DNA of 11,725 nucleotides, taken from positions 1 through 11,725 of the forward strand of contig CAIXQT010000368.1 of the NCBI GenBank assembly GCA_903921665.1, given 5' to 3'. The notes beneath the pieces are model-generated. The model was not told where the DNA came from and did no database searches. It saw only the letters and a program-made list of their open reading frames with translations. Origin of the DNA: an uncultured Opitutia bacterium. GTDB taxonomy: Bacteria; Verrucomicrobiota; Verrucomicrobiia; Opitutales; UBA953. The position numbers were made by a program, and so were the translations under genes. Shown in pieces: positions 6,340 through 11,725 of this stretch; positions within the stretch are counted from its first letter, which is position 1, and each line of letters opens with the position of its first letter.

Positions 6340-7077
6340 TTAGTTCTGCGTAACGAGCGTCGGGGCCGGGACCGTGCCCTGGGGGACACCGCCGGAATCT
6401 TTCCAGTTAGCCGAGGCCGAGCCGTCGGTCTTGGTGAAGAAGTTCGTACCGGACGTGAGGGTGTCAGAGCACCAGGCGACGTGGCCGTCGCCGTAGACGA
6501 CATGGCCGCCTTCGGTACCCCAGACGGAGTCAGCGGCGGTGGCGCCGGCGGCCGGCCAGTTGCCGGTGGCGGTCAGGCCACGGGTCCAGGCGAGCGGGGC
6601 GGTGACATTGCCCACGAGCGAGCGGGAGGTCGGCGTGTAGAGATCCCAGCCGGACTTGCCCTGCGTCAGCGCAGTCGTGAAAGAGGCAGCCACGGAGACC
6701 GTGCTGCCGGTCTTGGTGATGACGGTCTTCGGGATGGCGGCGATGCCGTCGGCAGCCGGGTCGGCGTCGAGGAACCAGAGTTCACCGGAGTCGAGCGAAG
6801 CGCCGTCGGCGAGGATGGCGGCGTAGCCCGAAAGCGACGTAGTCTGGGTCTTGCCGGACGCCCAGGCGCCGTTGGAGATGTTGCGGCTACCGCGAGCCCA
6901 GTTCATGTAGCCCTGGCCGATGGAGCGCAGCTTGTTCAGCGCGCTGTTCTTCTTGGCGGAGCGCATGACGCCCTGGACGCCAGGGAAGAGCACGGCGGCC
7001 AAGATGCCGATGATCGCGATCACCGTGAGGAGTTCGATGAGCGTGAAACCTTTGCGCGAGGGACGAGAATGTTTCAT
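6340..7077 (-). CDS. Prepilin-like protein with type IV N-terminal cleavage/methylation motif (copy 1)
   Basis: The 245-residue product has a basic leader (MKHSRPSRKG), then FTLIELLTVIAIIGILAAV, the site where prepilin peptidase cuts after Gly10 and Phe11 is methylated; Glu15 is the conserved Glu5 of mature pilins. The rest is an Ala/Gly/Ser/Thr-rich globular domain with YGDGHVAWC near residue 196. DGHV is the end of the H-X9-DG motif of the DUF1559-type pseudopilins of planctomycetes and verrucomicrobia, but a Gly stands where the His is expected. It could be a major pilin, a pseudopilin of type II secretion, or a surface protein using the same export route. No assembly ATPase or peptidase gene is nearby. 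It is about 91% identical to copy 2 upstream, has its own promoter and terminator, and carries a run of ten C in its leader. No Shine-Dalgarno sequence is present. Confidence 0.9.
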   Translation of the reverse strand: MKHSRPSRKGFTLIELLTVIAIIGILAAVLFPGVQGVMRSAKKNSALNKLRSIGQGYMNWARGSRNISNGAWASGKTQTTSLSGYAAILADGASLDSGELWFLDADPAADGIAAIPKTVITKTGSTVSVAASFTTALTQGKSGWDLYTPTSRSLVGNVTAPLAWTRGLTATGNWPAAGATAADSVWGTEGGHVVYGDGHVAWCSDTLTSGTNFFTKTDGSASANWKDSGGVPQGTVPAPTLVTQN

Positions 7078-7088
7078 GAGTAGGAGGT

Positions 7089-7098
7089 GGGGGGGGGG
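7089..7098 (-). repeat. Homopolymer tract C10 in the leader of prepilin copy 1
   Basis: Ten G on the plus strand, that is ten C on the coding strand, begin 12 bases upstream of the ATG at 7077, where the -10 box at 7105-7110 would place the transcription start. A C4 run sits in the matching place before copy 2 (7952-7955). Such tracts are prone to slippage in replication or transcription initiation. Confidence 0.9.
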
Positions 7099-7104
7099 CG
7101 TAGT

Positions 7105-7133
7105 TAGATATGACGACCCAAGGGCGAGTGCAA
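7105..7133 (-). promoter_or_regulatory. Candidate sigma-70 promoter of prepilin copy 1
   Basis: On the minus strand TTGCAC (7128-7133) and TATCTA (7105-7110) are separated by exactly 17 bases. The -35 matches five of six consensus bases in most positions and the -10 four of six. The spacing and the position in an otherwise short gene gap support it. The predicted start falls at or beside the C10 tract, leaving a leader of about 20 bases. Confidence 0.6.
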
Positions 7134-7155
7134 GACCTTAGCCGATTCCGATTGT

Positions 7156-7187
7156 AAACAAAAAGGCCCTGCATCGCAGGGCCTTTT
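7156..7187 (-). terminator. Intrinsic terminator of prepilin copy 2
   Basis: On the minus strand AAAAGGCCCTGC, loop GAT, GCAGGGCCTTTT makes a perfect 12-bp stem followed by TGTTT after the T-run. It starts 17 bases after the TAA at 7205. It separates copy 2 from the promoter of copy 1, so the two genes are transcribed separately. Confidence 0.94.
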
Positions 7188-7204
7188 GAGGAGATCCAGA
7201 AGGC

Positions 7205-7942
7205 TTAGTTCTGGGTGACGAGCGTCGGGGCCGGGACGGTACCCTGAGGCACGCCAGCCGAATCCTTCCAATTAGCCGAAGCGGTGCCGTCAGCCTTGGA
7301 GAAGAAGTTCGTACCGGTCGTGAGGGTGTCCGAGCACCAGGAGACGTGGCCGTCGCCGTAGACGATGTGGCCGCCTTCGGTGCCCCAGACGGAGTCGGTG
7401 GCGGTGGCGCCAGCGGCCGGCCAGTTGCCGGTGGCATTGAGGCCACGGGTCCAGGCAAGCGGGGCGTTCACGTTACCGACGAGGGAGCGGGAGGTCGGCG
7501 TATAGAGATCCCAGCCGGACTTACCCTGGGTAAGCGCGGTGGTGAAAGCCGCGGCCACGGAGACCGTGCTGCCGGTCTTGGTAATGACGGTCTTCGGGAT
7601 GGCGGCGATGCCGTCGGAAGCCGGGTCGGCGTCGAGGAACCACAGTTCGCCGGAGTCGAGAGAGGCGCCATCCGCAAGAATCGCGGCATAACCGGAAAGA
7701 GACGTGGACTGGGTCTTGCCCGAAGCCCAAGCGCCGTTGGAGATGGCCTTGTTACCGCCGGCCCAGTTCATGTAGCCTTGGCCGATGGAGCGCAGCTTAT
7801 TCAGCGCGCTGTTCTTCTTAGCGGAGCGCATGACACCCTGGACGCCAGGGAAGAGCACGGCAGCCAAGATGCCGATGATCGCGATCACCGTGAGGAGTTC
7901 GATGAGCGTAAAGCCCTTACGGTTACGGGTGGAGGTATTCAT
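7205..7942 (-). CDS. Prepilin-like protein with type IV N-terminal cleavage/methylation motif (copy 2)
   Basis: This 245-residue paralogue has leader MNTSTRNRKG and the same cleavage site before FTLIELLTVIAIIGILAAV. Differences from copy 1 cluster in the leader, at residues 63-66 (GGNK versus RGSR region) and in the last 60 residues (for example GGHIVYGDGHVSWC versus GGHVVYGDGHVAWC, and KADGTASANWKDSAG versus KTDGSASANWKDSGG). Most exchanges are conservative, which suggests both proteins are under purifying selection and functional. It follows glyA after 73 AT-rich bases that hold its own candidate promoter with an inverted repeat, and ends at a strong terminator, so it is a single-gene unit. 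Paired near-identical pilin-like subunits could be alternative or co-assembled subunits; that is inference. Confidence 0.9.
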   Translation of the reverse strand: MNTSTRNRKGFTLIELLTVIAIIGILAAVLFPGVQGVMRSAKKNSALNKLRSIGQGYMNWAGGNKAISNGAWASGKTQSTSLSGYAAILADGASLDSGELWFLDADPASDGIAAIPKTVITKTGSTVSVAAAFTTALTQGKSGWDLYTPTSRSLVGNVNAPLAWTRGLNATGNWPAAGATATDSVWGTEGGHIVYGDGHVSWCSDTLTTGTNFFSKADGTASANWKDSAGVPQGTVPAPTLVTQN

Positions 7943-7963
7943 AGATTTCGTGGGGTAAGAATG

Positions 7964-7992
7964 AAAATAGGGTAAAATTACCGTTTTGGGAA
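7964..7992 (-). promoter_or_regulatory. Candidate promoter of prepilin copy 2
   Basis: On the minus strand TTCCCA (7987-7992) and TATTTT (7964-7969) lie 17 bases apart, each with four of six consensus matches. The stretch between glyA and the gene is clearly AT-richer than its surroundings. The predicted leader is only about 15 bases and has no Shine-Dalgarno sequence. Confidence 0.42.
7971..7982. promoter_or_regulatory. Inverted repeat GGTAA-AA-TTACC in the promoter spacer, possible operator
   Basis: Two 5-base arms around an AA centre lie wholly between the proposed -35 and -10 of prepilin copy 2. A protein bound here would affect transcription start. There is no equivalent in the promoter of copy 1. 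Arms this short can occur by chance in AT-rich DNA. Confidence 0.35.
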
Positions 7993-8015
7993 GCGGAAAA
8001 GAAGAACTAATAAGC

Positions 8016-9269
8016 TTAATAAGGCAGAGGGAATCGGCCGGTCAGGGAGGCCACGATGCCCTGCGCCTCGGCGATCTTGGCCGGGTTCTGGGGGTCGGAC
8101 AGCACGACGGCGATGGCCTTGGCGATTTCCTTCATCTCGGGCTCCTTCATGCCGCGGGAAGTCACCGCCGGGGTGCCGACGCGGATACCGCTGGCCTGGA
8201 AGGGACTGCGGGTCTCGTCCGGCACGGTGTTCTTATTGGTGGTGATATGGGCCGCGTCCAGGGCGAGCTGGGCGTCCTTACCGGAGACGTTCGGGTGGCT
8301 CTTGCGGAGATCCAGCAAGCTGAGGTGGTTGTCCGTGCCTCCGCTGATCAGGCCGAAGCCGAGCTTCACGAGTTCGTCGGCGAGGGCGCGGGAGTTGGCG
8401 ACGACCTGCTGGGCGTATTCCTTGAACTCCGGGGTGGCGCACTGGGCGAAGCAGACGGCCTTCGCGGCGATGACGTGCTCGAGCGGGCCGCCTTGGGCGC
8501 CAGGGAAGACGGAAGAGTCGATGGCCTTGGCATGCTCGGCCTTGCAAAGGATGAGGCCGCCGCGCGGGCCGCGCAGGGTCTTGTGCGTGGTGGTCGTGAC
8601 GAAGTCGGCGTAAGGCACGGGCGACGGGTGCACGCCCGCGGCGACGAGGCCGGCGATGTGCGCGATATCGGCGAGGAGCAACGCGCCGTTCTCCTTGGCG
8701 ATCTTGCCGAAGCGGGCGAAGTCGATCTCACGGGCGTAGGCGGACGCGCCCACGGTGATCATCTTGGGCTTCTCGCGCTTGGCCATCTCCTCGACTTCGT
8801 CGTAGTTGATGCGGCCATCGGCGCCCACGCCGTAGTGGACGACGGTGTAGAGTTTGCCGGAGAAATTGGCGGAGTTGCCGTGCGTGAGGTGGCCGCCATG
8901 CGACAGGTTCATGGTCAGGATCTTGTCGCCGGGCTTGATGGTCGCGAAGTAGACGGCGGCGTTGGCCTGGCTGCCGGAGTGCGGCTGGACGTTGGCGTGG
9001 TCGGCGCCGAAGAGGGATTTCGCGCGATCGATGGCCAGCTGCTCGATCTGGTCGACGTTCTCGCAGCCGCCGTACCAGCGCTTACCGGGATAACCTTCGG
9101 CGTACTTGTTCGTCAGGATGCTGCCCTGGGCTTCCATGACGGCAGGGAGCGTGAAGTTTTCGGAGGCGATCAGCTCGATGTGCGTCTGCTGACGCTTGAG
9201 CTCGGCCTTGATCAGGCGATCGATCTCAGGATCGAGCTGGGCGAGAGGGATGCGGCGAATGGCGGTCAT
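8016..9269 (-). CDS. glyA: Serine hydroxymethyltransferase GlyA
   Basis: GlyA interconverts serine plus tetrahydrofolate with glycine plus 5,10-methylene-tetrahydrofolate, using PLP, in the cytoplasm. The 417-residue length is standard. Landmarks in order are IELIASENFT (31-40), NKYAEGYPGKRWYGGCE (54-70), VQPHSGSQAN (94-103), MNLSHGGHLTHG (120-131), LADIAHIAGLV with the PLP-contacting Asp201, and TTTTHKTLRGPRGG with the Schiff-base Lys230. The C-terminal part (TRSPFQASGIRVGTPAVTSRG, read as two adjoining blocks) holds the conserved substrate arginine region. The ATG at 9269 fits the family N-terminus; the leader (CCACCTCCCAAC before it) has no Shine-Dalgarno sequence. It follows rpiB by 60 bases and probably ends the purD, phosphatase, rpiB, glyA transcript. 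Its product supplies glycine and one-carbon units for the purine pathway in which PurD acts. Confidence 0.98.
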   Translation of the reverse strand: MTAIRRIPLAQLDPEIDRLIKAELKRQQTHIELIASENFTLPAVMEAQGSILTNKYAEGYPGKRWYGGCENVDQIEQLAIDRAKSLFGADHANVQPHSGSQANAAVYFATIKPGDKILTMNLSHGGHLTHGNSANFSGKLYTVVHYGVGADGRINYDEVEEMAKREKPKMITVGASAYAREIDFARFGKIAKENGALLLADIAHIAGLVAAGVHPSPVPYADFVTTTTHKTLRGPRGGLILCKAEHAKAIDSSVFPGAQGGPLEHVIAAKAVCFAQCATPEFKEYAQQVVANSRALADELVKLGFGLISGGTDNHLSLLDLRKSHPNVSGKDAQLALDAAHITTNKNTVPDETRSPFQASGIRVGTPAVTSRGMKEPEMKEIAKAIAVVLSDPQNPAKIAEAQGIVASLTGRFPLPY

Positions 9270-9329
9270 GTTGGGAGGTGGGAAAGGGCAAATCGTGCGA
9301 GGAAGCGTGGCAACGGCAAATCGGCGGGG

Positions 9330-9779
9330 TTATCCACATGAAGACTCCATCTTGTCCACGCGGCGGGTATGGCGGCCGGCTTCGAATTCGGCGGACAAGA
9401 AAGCCTCGACGCACGCCAGGGCGGTCGGGAGGTCGACGTACTTGGCCCCGAAACACAGGACATTGGCGTCGTTATGACGGCGGCTGAGGCCCGCGGCGTC
9501 GGCGCTCTGGACGAGGGCGGCCCGGATGCCGCGCACCTTGTTGGCGGCGATGGAGATCCCGATGCCGGTGGTGCAGACGAGGATGCCGAATTTCGCACGG
9601 CCACCGACGACGTCGGCGCCGACGGCGTGGGCGTAGTCAGGGTAATCGCAAGAGGCCTCGGTCTCGGTGCCGCGGTCGAGGATGACATAGCCCTTGGCCT
9701 TGAGCGCTTCGATCAGACCGCGTCGCAAGGCGAGTCCGCCGTGGTCACTGCCGAAGGAAAGCGTAAGCGGGCTGGTCAT
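9330..9779 (-). CDS. rpiB: Ribose-5-phosphate isomerase B
   Basis: RpiB interconverts ribulose 5-phosphate and ribose 5-phosphate in the pentose phosphate route. The 149-residue sequence carries FGSDHGG (9-15), DYPDYAHAV (45-53), the catalytic loop VCTTGIGISIAANKV with Cys69, GIRAA (84-88), RRHNDANVLCFG (100-111) with the phosphate- and ring-opening His102, and EAGRHTRRVDKM near the end. Cys69 marks the E. coli-type active site rather than the Glu-using mycobacterial type; the second loop residue is Thr in place of the usual Gly. Its ATG overlaps the TGA of the phosphatase gene (ATGA), so the two are probably translationally coupled. Ribose 5-phosphate is the precursor of PRPP and so of the substrate of PurD two genes upstream. 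A closely related sugar isomerase (LacAB) is unlikely as a single copy. Confidence 0.95.
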   Translation of the reverse strand: MTSPLTLSFGSDHGGLALRRGLIEALKAKGYVILDRGTETEASCDYPDYAHAVGADVVGGRAKFGILVCTTGIGISIAANKVRGIRAALVQSADAAGLSRRHNDANVLCFGAKYVDLPTALACVEAFLSAEFEAGRHTRRVDKMESSCG

Positions 9780-10261
9780 CGGGAAAGATTCTGGCGCAGA
9801 AACTCCACCATCGCAGGCATCGCTTCAACCATGGAATCGCGGCACTCCTCGTAATCGCGATAGCCGCCCCCGAACGGGTCGGCGATATCCCGCGGGACGT
9901 CGGTCGGCAGCACGTCGCGGAGGAGCAGCACGAAATCAGGCAAGACGTCGAAACGGGAATGGAGGGCGGCGAGATGCGACTCGGTCATGCCGAAGATCAC
10001 GGCGCTCCGGTCGACGTCGGCCTGGGTCAGCAACCGGCTCAGGTGGCCGGAGACATCCAGGCCGATGCGCTGCATGGCCTTGACCGAATTCGCGGAGACG
10101 GGCTGCCCGTCCTGCGCGGCGAGGCCGAAGGAGGCGACCTTCAGCTGCTCGAGCCCCTGCCCTCGCTTGGCCAACGTCGCCCGGAGCAACGCCTCCGCCA
10201 TCGGACTGCGACAGGTATTACCCGTGCAGACAAACGTGACGGTGTCTCGTTCGACGGCCAT
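9776..10261 (-). CDS. Low-molecular-weight phosphatase, YwlE-like (protein arginine phosphatase candidate)
   Basis: The 161-residue protein has the LMW-PTP P-loop VCTGNTCRSPMAE, with nucleophile Cys12 and Arg18, and the general-acid Asp128 in DIADPFGGGY. The P-loop wording CTGNTCRS and the DPFGG segment are those of YwlE rather than of tyrosine-specific members. In YwlE, Thr11 of this loop favours phosphoarginine, and Thr16 here holds that place. So it may remove phosphate from protein arginine, but no McsB-like arginine kinase is visible in the window; phosphotyrosine or another substrate is possible. The closely related arsenate reductase ArsC would need further C-terminal cysteines, which are not seen. 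It lies 38 bases after purD and overlaps rpiB by four bases (ATGA). B. subtilis also has ywlE directly before its rpiB gene. Confidence 0.9.
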   Translation of the reverse strand: MAVERDTVTFVCTGNTCRSPMAEALLRATLAKRGQGLEQLKVASFGLAAQDGQPVSANSVKAMQRIGLDVSGHLSRLLTQADVDRSAVIFGMTESHLAALHSRFDVLPDFVLLLRDVLPTDVPRDIADPFGGGYRDYEECRDSMVEAMPAMVEFLRQNLSR

Positions 10262-10299
10262 GACTCCAAGATGAGGGATTGGCCCCTCGGTTCAAGTGT

Positions 10300-11598
10300 T
10301 CAAACCACCCCGTCGCGACGGAGCTGGCGGTAGCCGATGTCCCGACGGTAGTGGCAGCCTTCGAATTTGATCTGCGGAACCACGGCATAAGCCCGACGGG
10401 CGGCCTCCTGCAGGGTCGGGCCATGGGCCACGACACCCAGGACGCGGCCGCCGGTGGTGACGACCCGTCCGTCCGGCAGACGCTTGGTGCCGCCGTGGAC
10501 GATATCGACGCCCTCGGGCAGGCTCGCGGGCAAGGTGATGGGGTCGCCCTTGCGGATCTCGCCCGGGTAACCGCCGGCGGCGAGGACGATGATGATCGTG
10601 GCGCCGGGACGCAGCTTCACCGCCGCCGGACGGAAGCGCCCATGGGCGATGTCTTCCATGATCTGCACGGGGTCGGTCTCGAGCGAAGGCATGAGCACCT
10701 GGCACTCGGGGTCGCCGAAGCGGACATTGAACTCGACGACCTTCGGACCCGTCGCGGTGACCATGATGCCGACGTAAAGCGTGCCGCGGTAATCGATGCC
10801 GTCGGCCCTGAGGCCGCGCAGCGTGGGCGCGATGATCTCGTCCCGAAGGCGGCGTTCGACCTCAGGCGTGACGACCGTGGTGGGCGCGTACGCACCCATG
10901 CCGCCGGTGTTGAGACCGGTATCGCCTTCGCCGACGCGCTTATGGTCCTGGCTGGGCGGAAGCATCAGATACTCGTCGCGGCAGACCATGAGCATGATCG
11001 ACGCCTCTTCGCCCTGCATGAATTCCTCGATGACGACCTCGTCGCCTGACGCGCCGAAGACCTTTGTCTCCATCATGTCGCGCAACGCGGCCTCGGCCTC
11101 GGCATGCGAAGTCGCGATGACGACACCCTTCCCTGCGGCCAGGCCCGAGGCCTTGATGACAATAGGGACAGGCTGCTTGCGCACGTATTCAAGGGCGGGC
11201 GCGAGGGCACGGAAAGTCTCGGAAGCGGCGGTCGGCACCTTGTGGCGCACCATGAAATCCTTGCTGAAGGCCTTGCTGGCCTCGAGGCGCGCGCCGGCGG
11301 CGAGCGGGCCATAGGCGGGAATGCCCGCGGCTTCGAGGGCGTCCACGACGCCAGCGGCGAGCGGGACTTCCGGGCCGACGATCACGAAAGTGGAGGCCGT
11401 GCGACGGACAAGTTCCAAGACCGCGGCGGGGTTGGCGGCGTCGACCTCGAGACATTCAGCTTCCAGGGCCATGCCGCCGTTGCCGGGGGCCACGCGAACC
11501 TTGGCCACGCGCGGGCTGCGAAGGCAGGCCTTAAGCAAGGCATGCTCCCGACCGCCGGAGCCGAGGATGAGGACGTCGAGTTTTCCCTGCGTAGCCAT
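10300..11598 (-). CDS. purD: Phosphoribosylamine-glycine ligase PurD (GAR synthetase)
   Basis: PurD joins glycine to 5-phosphoribosylamine with ATP, the second step of purine synthesis. The 432-residue length is normal. The N-domain has LILGSGGREHALL (10-22) and APGNGG (37-42), then VGPEVPLAAGVVDAL (74-88) and SKAFSKDFMVRHKVPTA (108-124). The ATP-grasp domain has VIKASGLAAGKGVV (147-160), EEFMQGEEAS (191-200), SQDHKRVGEGDTGLNTGGMG (216-235) and the metal-binding FNVRFGDPE (290-298). The ATG at 11598 fits the family start. It lies about 80 bases after the tRNA-Leu end, behind that gene's terminator, so it should have its own promoter, although I find no convincing one in the 38 free bases. It heads the purD, phosphatase, rpiB, glyA group on the minus strand, where glyA provides its glycine. 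Confidence 0.98.
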   Translation of the reverse strand: MATQGKLDVLILGSGGREHALLKACLRSPRVAKVRVAPGNGGMALEAECLEVDAANPAAVLELVRRTASTFVIVGPEVPLAAGVVDALEAAGIPAYGPLAAGARLEASKAFSKDFMVRHKVPTAASETFRALAPALEYVRKQPVPIVIKASGLAAGKGVVIATSHAEAEAALRDMMETKVFGASGDEVVIEEFMQGEEASIMLMVCRDEYLMLPPSQDHKRVGEGDTGLNTGGMGAYAPTTVVTPEVERRLRDEIIAPTLRGLRADGIDYRGTLYVGIMVTATGPKVVEFNVRFGDPECQVLMPSLETDPVQIMEDIAHGRFRPAAVKLRPGATIIIVLAAGGYPGEIRKGDPITLPASLPEGVDIVHGGTKRLPDGRVVTTGGRVLGVVAHGPTLQEAARRAYAVVPQIKFEGCHYRRDIGYRQLRRDGVV

Positions 11599-11636
11599 GA
11601 CCCTACTACTGCGGGGTGTCGGGTTTGATGTGAACC

Positions 11637-11669
11637 AAAAACAGGGCCGGCCCGTTTCCGGACCGACCC
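11637..11669 (-). terminator. Intrinsic terminator after tRNA-Leu
   Basis: On the minus strand GGGTCGGTCCG, loop GAAA, CGGGCCGGCCC forms an 11-bp stem with two G-T pairs, followed by TGTTTTT. It begins 10 bases after the tRNA CCA end and shields purD from tRNA transcription. Confidence 0.9.
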
Positions 11670-11678
11670 AGCCTAAAT

Positions 11679-11725
11679 TGGTGCTCAGGCCGGGACTTGA
11701 ACCCGGACACCTTGCGGCACATGCA
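11679..11725 (-). tRNA. tRNA-Leu, 3' part, cut by the window edge
   Basis: Read on the minus strand, the last 47 bases give a long variable arm (GTGCCGCAAGGTGT), a T arm with stem CCGGG/CCCGG and loop TTCAAGT, the 3' acceptor strand CCTGAGC, discriminator A and an encoded CCA. The long variable arm makes it class II (Leu, Ser or bacterial Tyr). The A discriminator and the T-loop TTCAAGTCCC point to Leu, since Ser has G. The anticodon and 5' half lie beyond the edge, so the isoacceptor cannot be named. On the plus strand the T-loop is 11695-11701. Confidence 0.88.

Larger units (their letters stand above)
6291..7942 (-). repeat. Tandem duplication of a prepilin-like gene with its terminator
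   Basis: The two 738-base genes at 6340-7077 and 7205-7942 are direct repeats with a period of 865 bases. By hand count about 22 of 245 residues differ, five of them in the leader peptide; residues 8-63, including the whole hydrophobic helix, are identical. The DNA is also close but carries scattered silent changes, so the duplication is not brand new. The downstream terminators look related too: both read CCTC, AAAAG, a GC stem, then CTTTTTGTTT. Confidence 0.9.

Noticed and set aside
5507..7083. Plus-strand open frames of 278 and 420 codons opposite menA and prepilin copy 1
   Set aside because: They are Arg- and Gly-rich antisense frames of clear genes, and cross an intrinsic terminator and promoter without any start signal of their own.
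7986..9341. Long plus-strand open frame of 451 codons opposite glyA
   Set aside because: It is the antisense of a fully convincing glyA. The composition (runs of Gly, Asp, Val, Ala, Glu, Leu) is what GC-rich codon bias yields on the opposite strand, and no family motif is seen.
10279..10299. Small hairpin between purD and the phosphatase gene
   Set aside because: The stem GAGGG/CCCTC is only five or six pairs with no T-tract, and the 38-base gap fits a continuous operon better than a terminator.
10279..11049. Plus-strand open frame of 256 codons opposite purD
   Set aside because: It is antisense to conserved PurD ATP-grasp blocks, with a His/Asp/Arg-rich composition and no motif.
1..11725. 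CRISPR array, insertion sequence, phage or defence genes
   Set aside because: There are no regularly spaced repeats, transposase motifs, terminal repeats or defence-type domains on either strand. A partial tRNA-Leu lies at the right edge, but no integrase or attachment repeat is seen beside it.

Overview
The window is GC-rich, densely coded chromosomal DNA, most likely from a member of the Verrucomicrobiota (Opitutae-like). The grounds are two orphan prepilin-like proteins with a GFTLIELLTVIAIIGILAA start and a late DGHV motif, a short protein of a type I recall from planctomycetes and verrucomicrobia, almost no Shine-Dalgarno sequences, and the mix of housekeeping genes. The assignment is an inference, with no marker rRNA to confirm it. 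No phage, insertion sequence or CRISPR array is visible, and no stretch over 300 bases lacks a gene.

Left part (1-4229). A MidA-family methyltransferase gene (minus strand, cut by the left edge) diverges from tsaD, which makes the tRNA t6A modification. tsaD meets an isochorismatase-like hydrolase gene tail to tail with overlapping stop codons. From 2224 a plus-strand operon of three tightly packed genes encodes an unnamed 163-residue protein, a lipoprotein whose C-terminal half resembles the P1 head of SecD, and a secreted M23 metallopeptidase. The last two act outside the cytoplasm.

Middle (4294-6256). A minus-strand operon of menA (menaquinone synthesis), a dCMP deaminase and a YqgE/AlgH-family protein is joined by ATGA and TGATG start-stop overlaps. 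Just upstream lie two tandem, about 91% identical prepilin-like genes (6340-7942). Each has its own candidate promoter and a strong intrinsic terminator, so they look like independent single-gene units placed between glyA and menA. The first has a run of ten C in its leader. The second has an inverted repeat inside its promoter spacer.

Right part (8016-11725). On the minus strand, in order of transcription, come a tRNA-Leu (cut by the right edge) with its terminator, purD, a YwlE-like low-molecular-weight phosphatase, rpiB and glyA. These cover purine synthesis, the pentose phosphate route and one-carbon metabolism. The phosphatase-rpiB-glyA order recalls the ywlE-ywlF-(ywlG)-glyA order of Bacillus subtilis. 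I see no clearly new defence or mobile system. The most unusual parts are the duplicated prepilin cassettes with their leader signals and the SecD-head-like lipoprotein operon.
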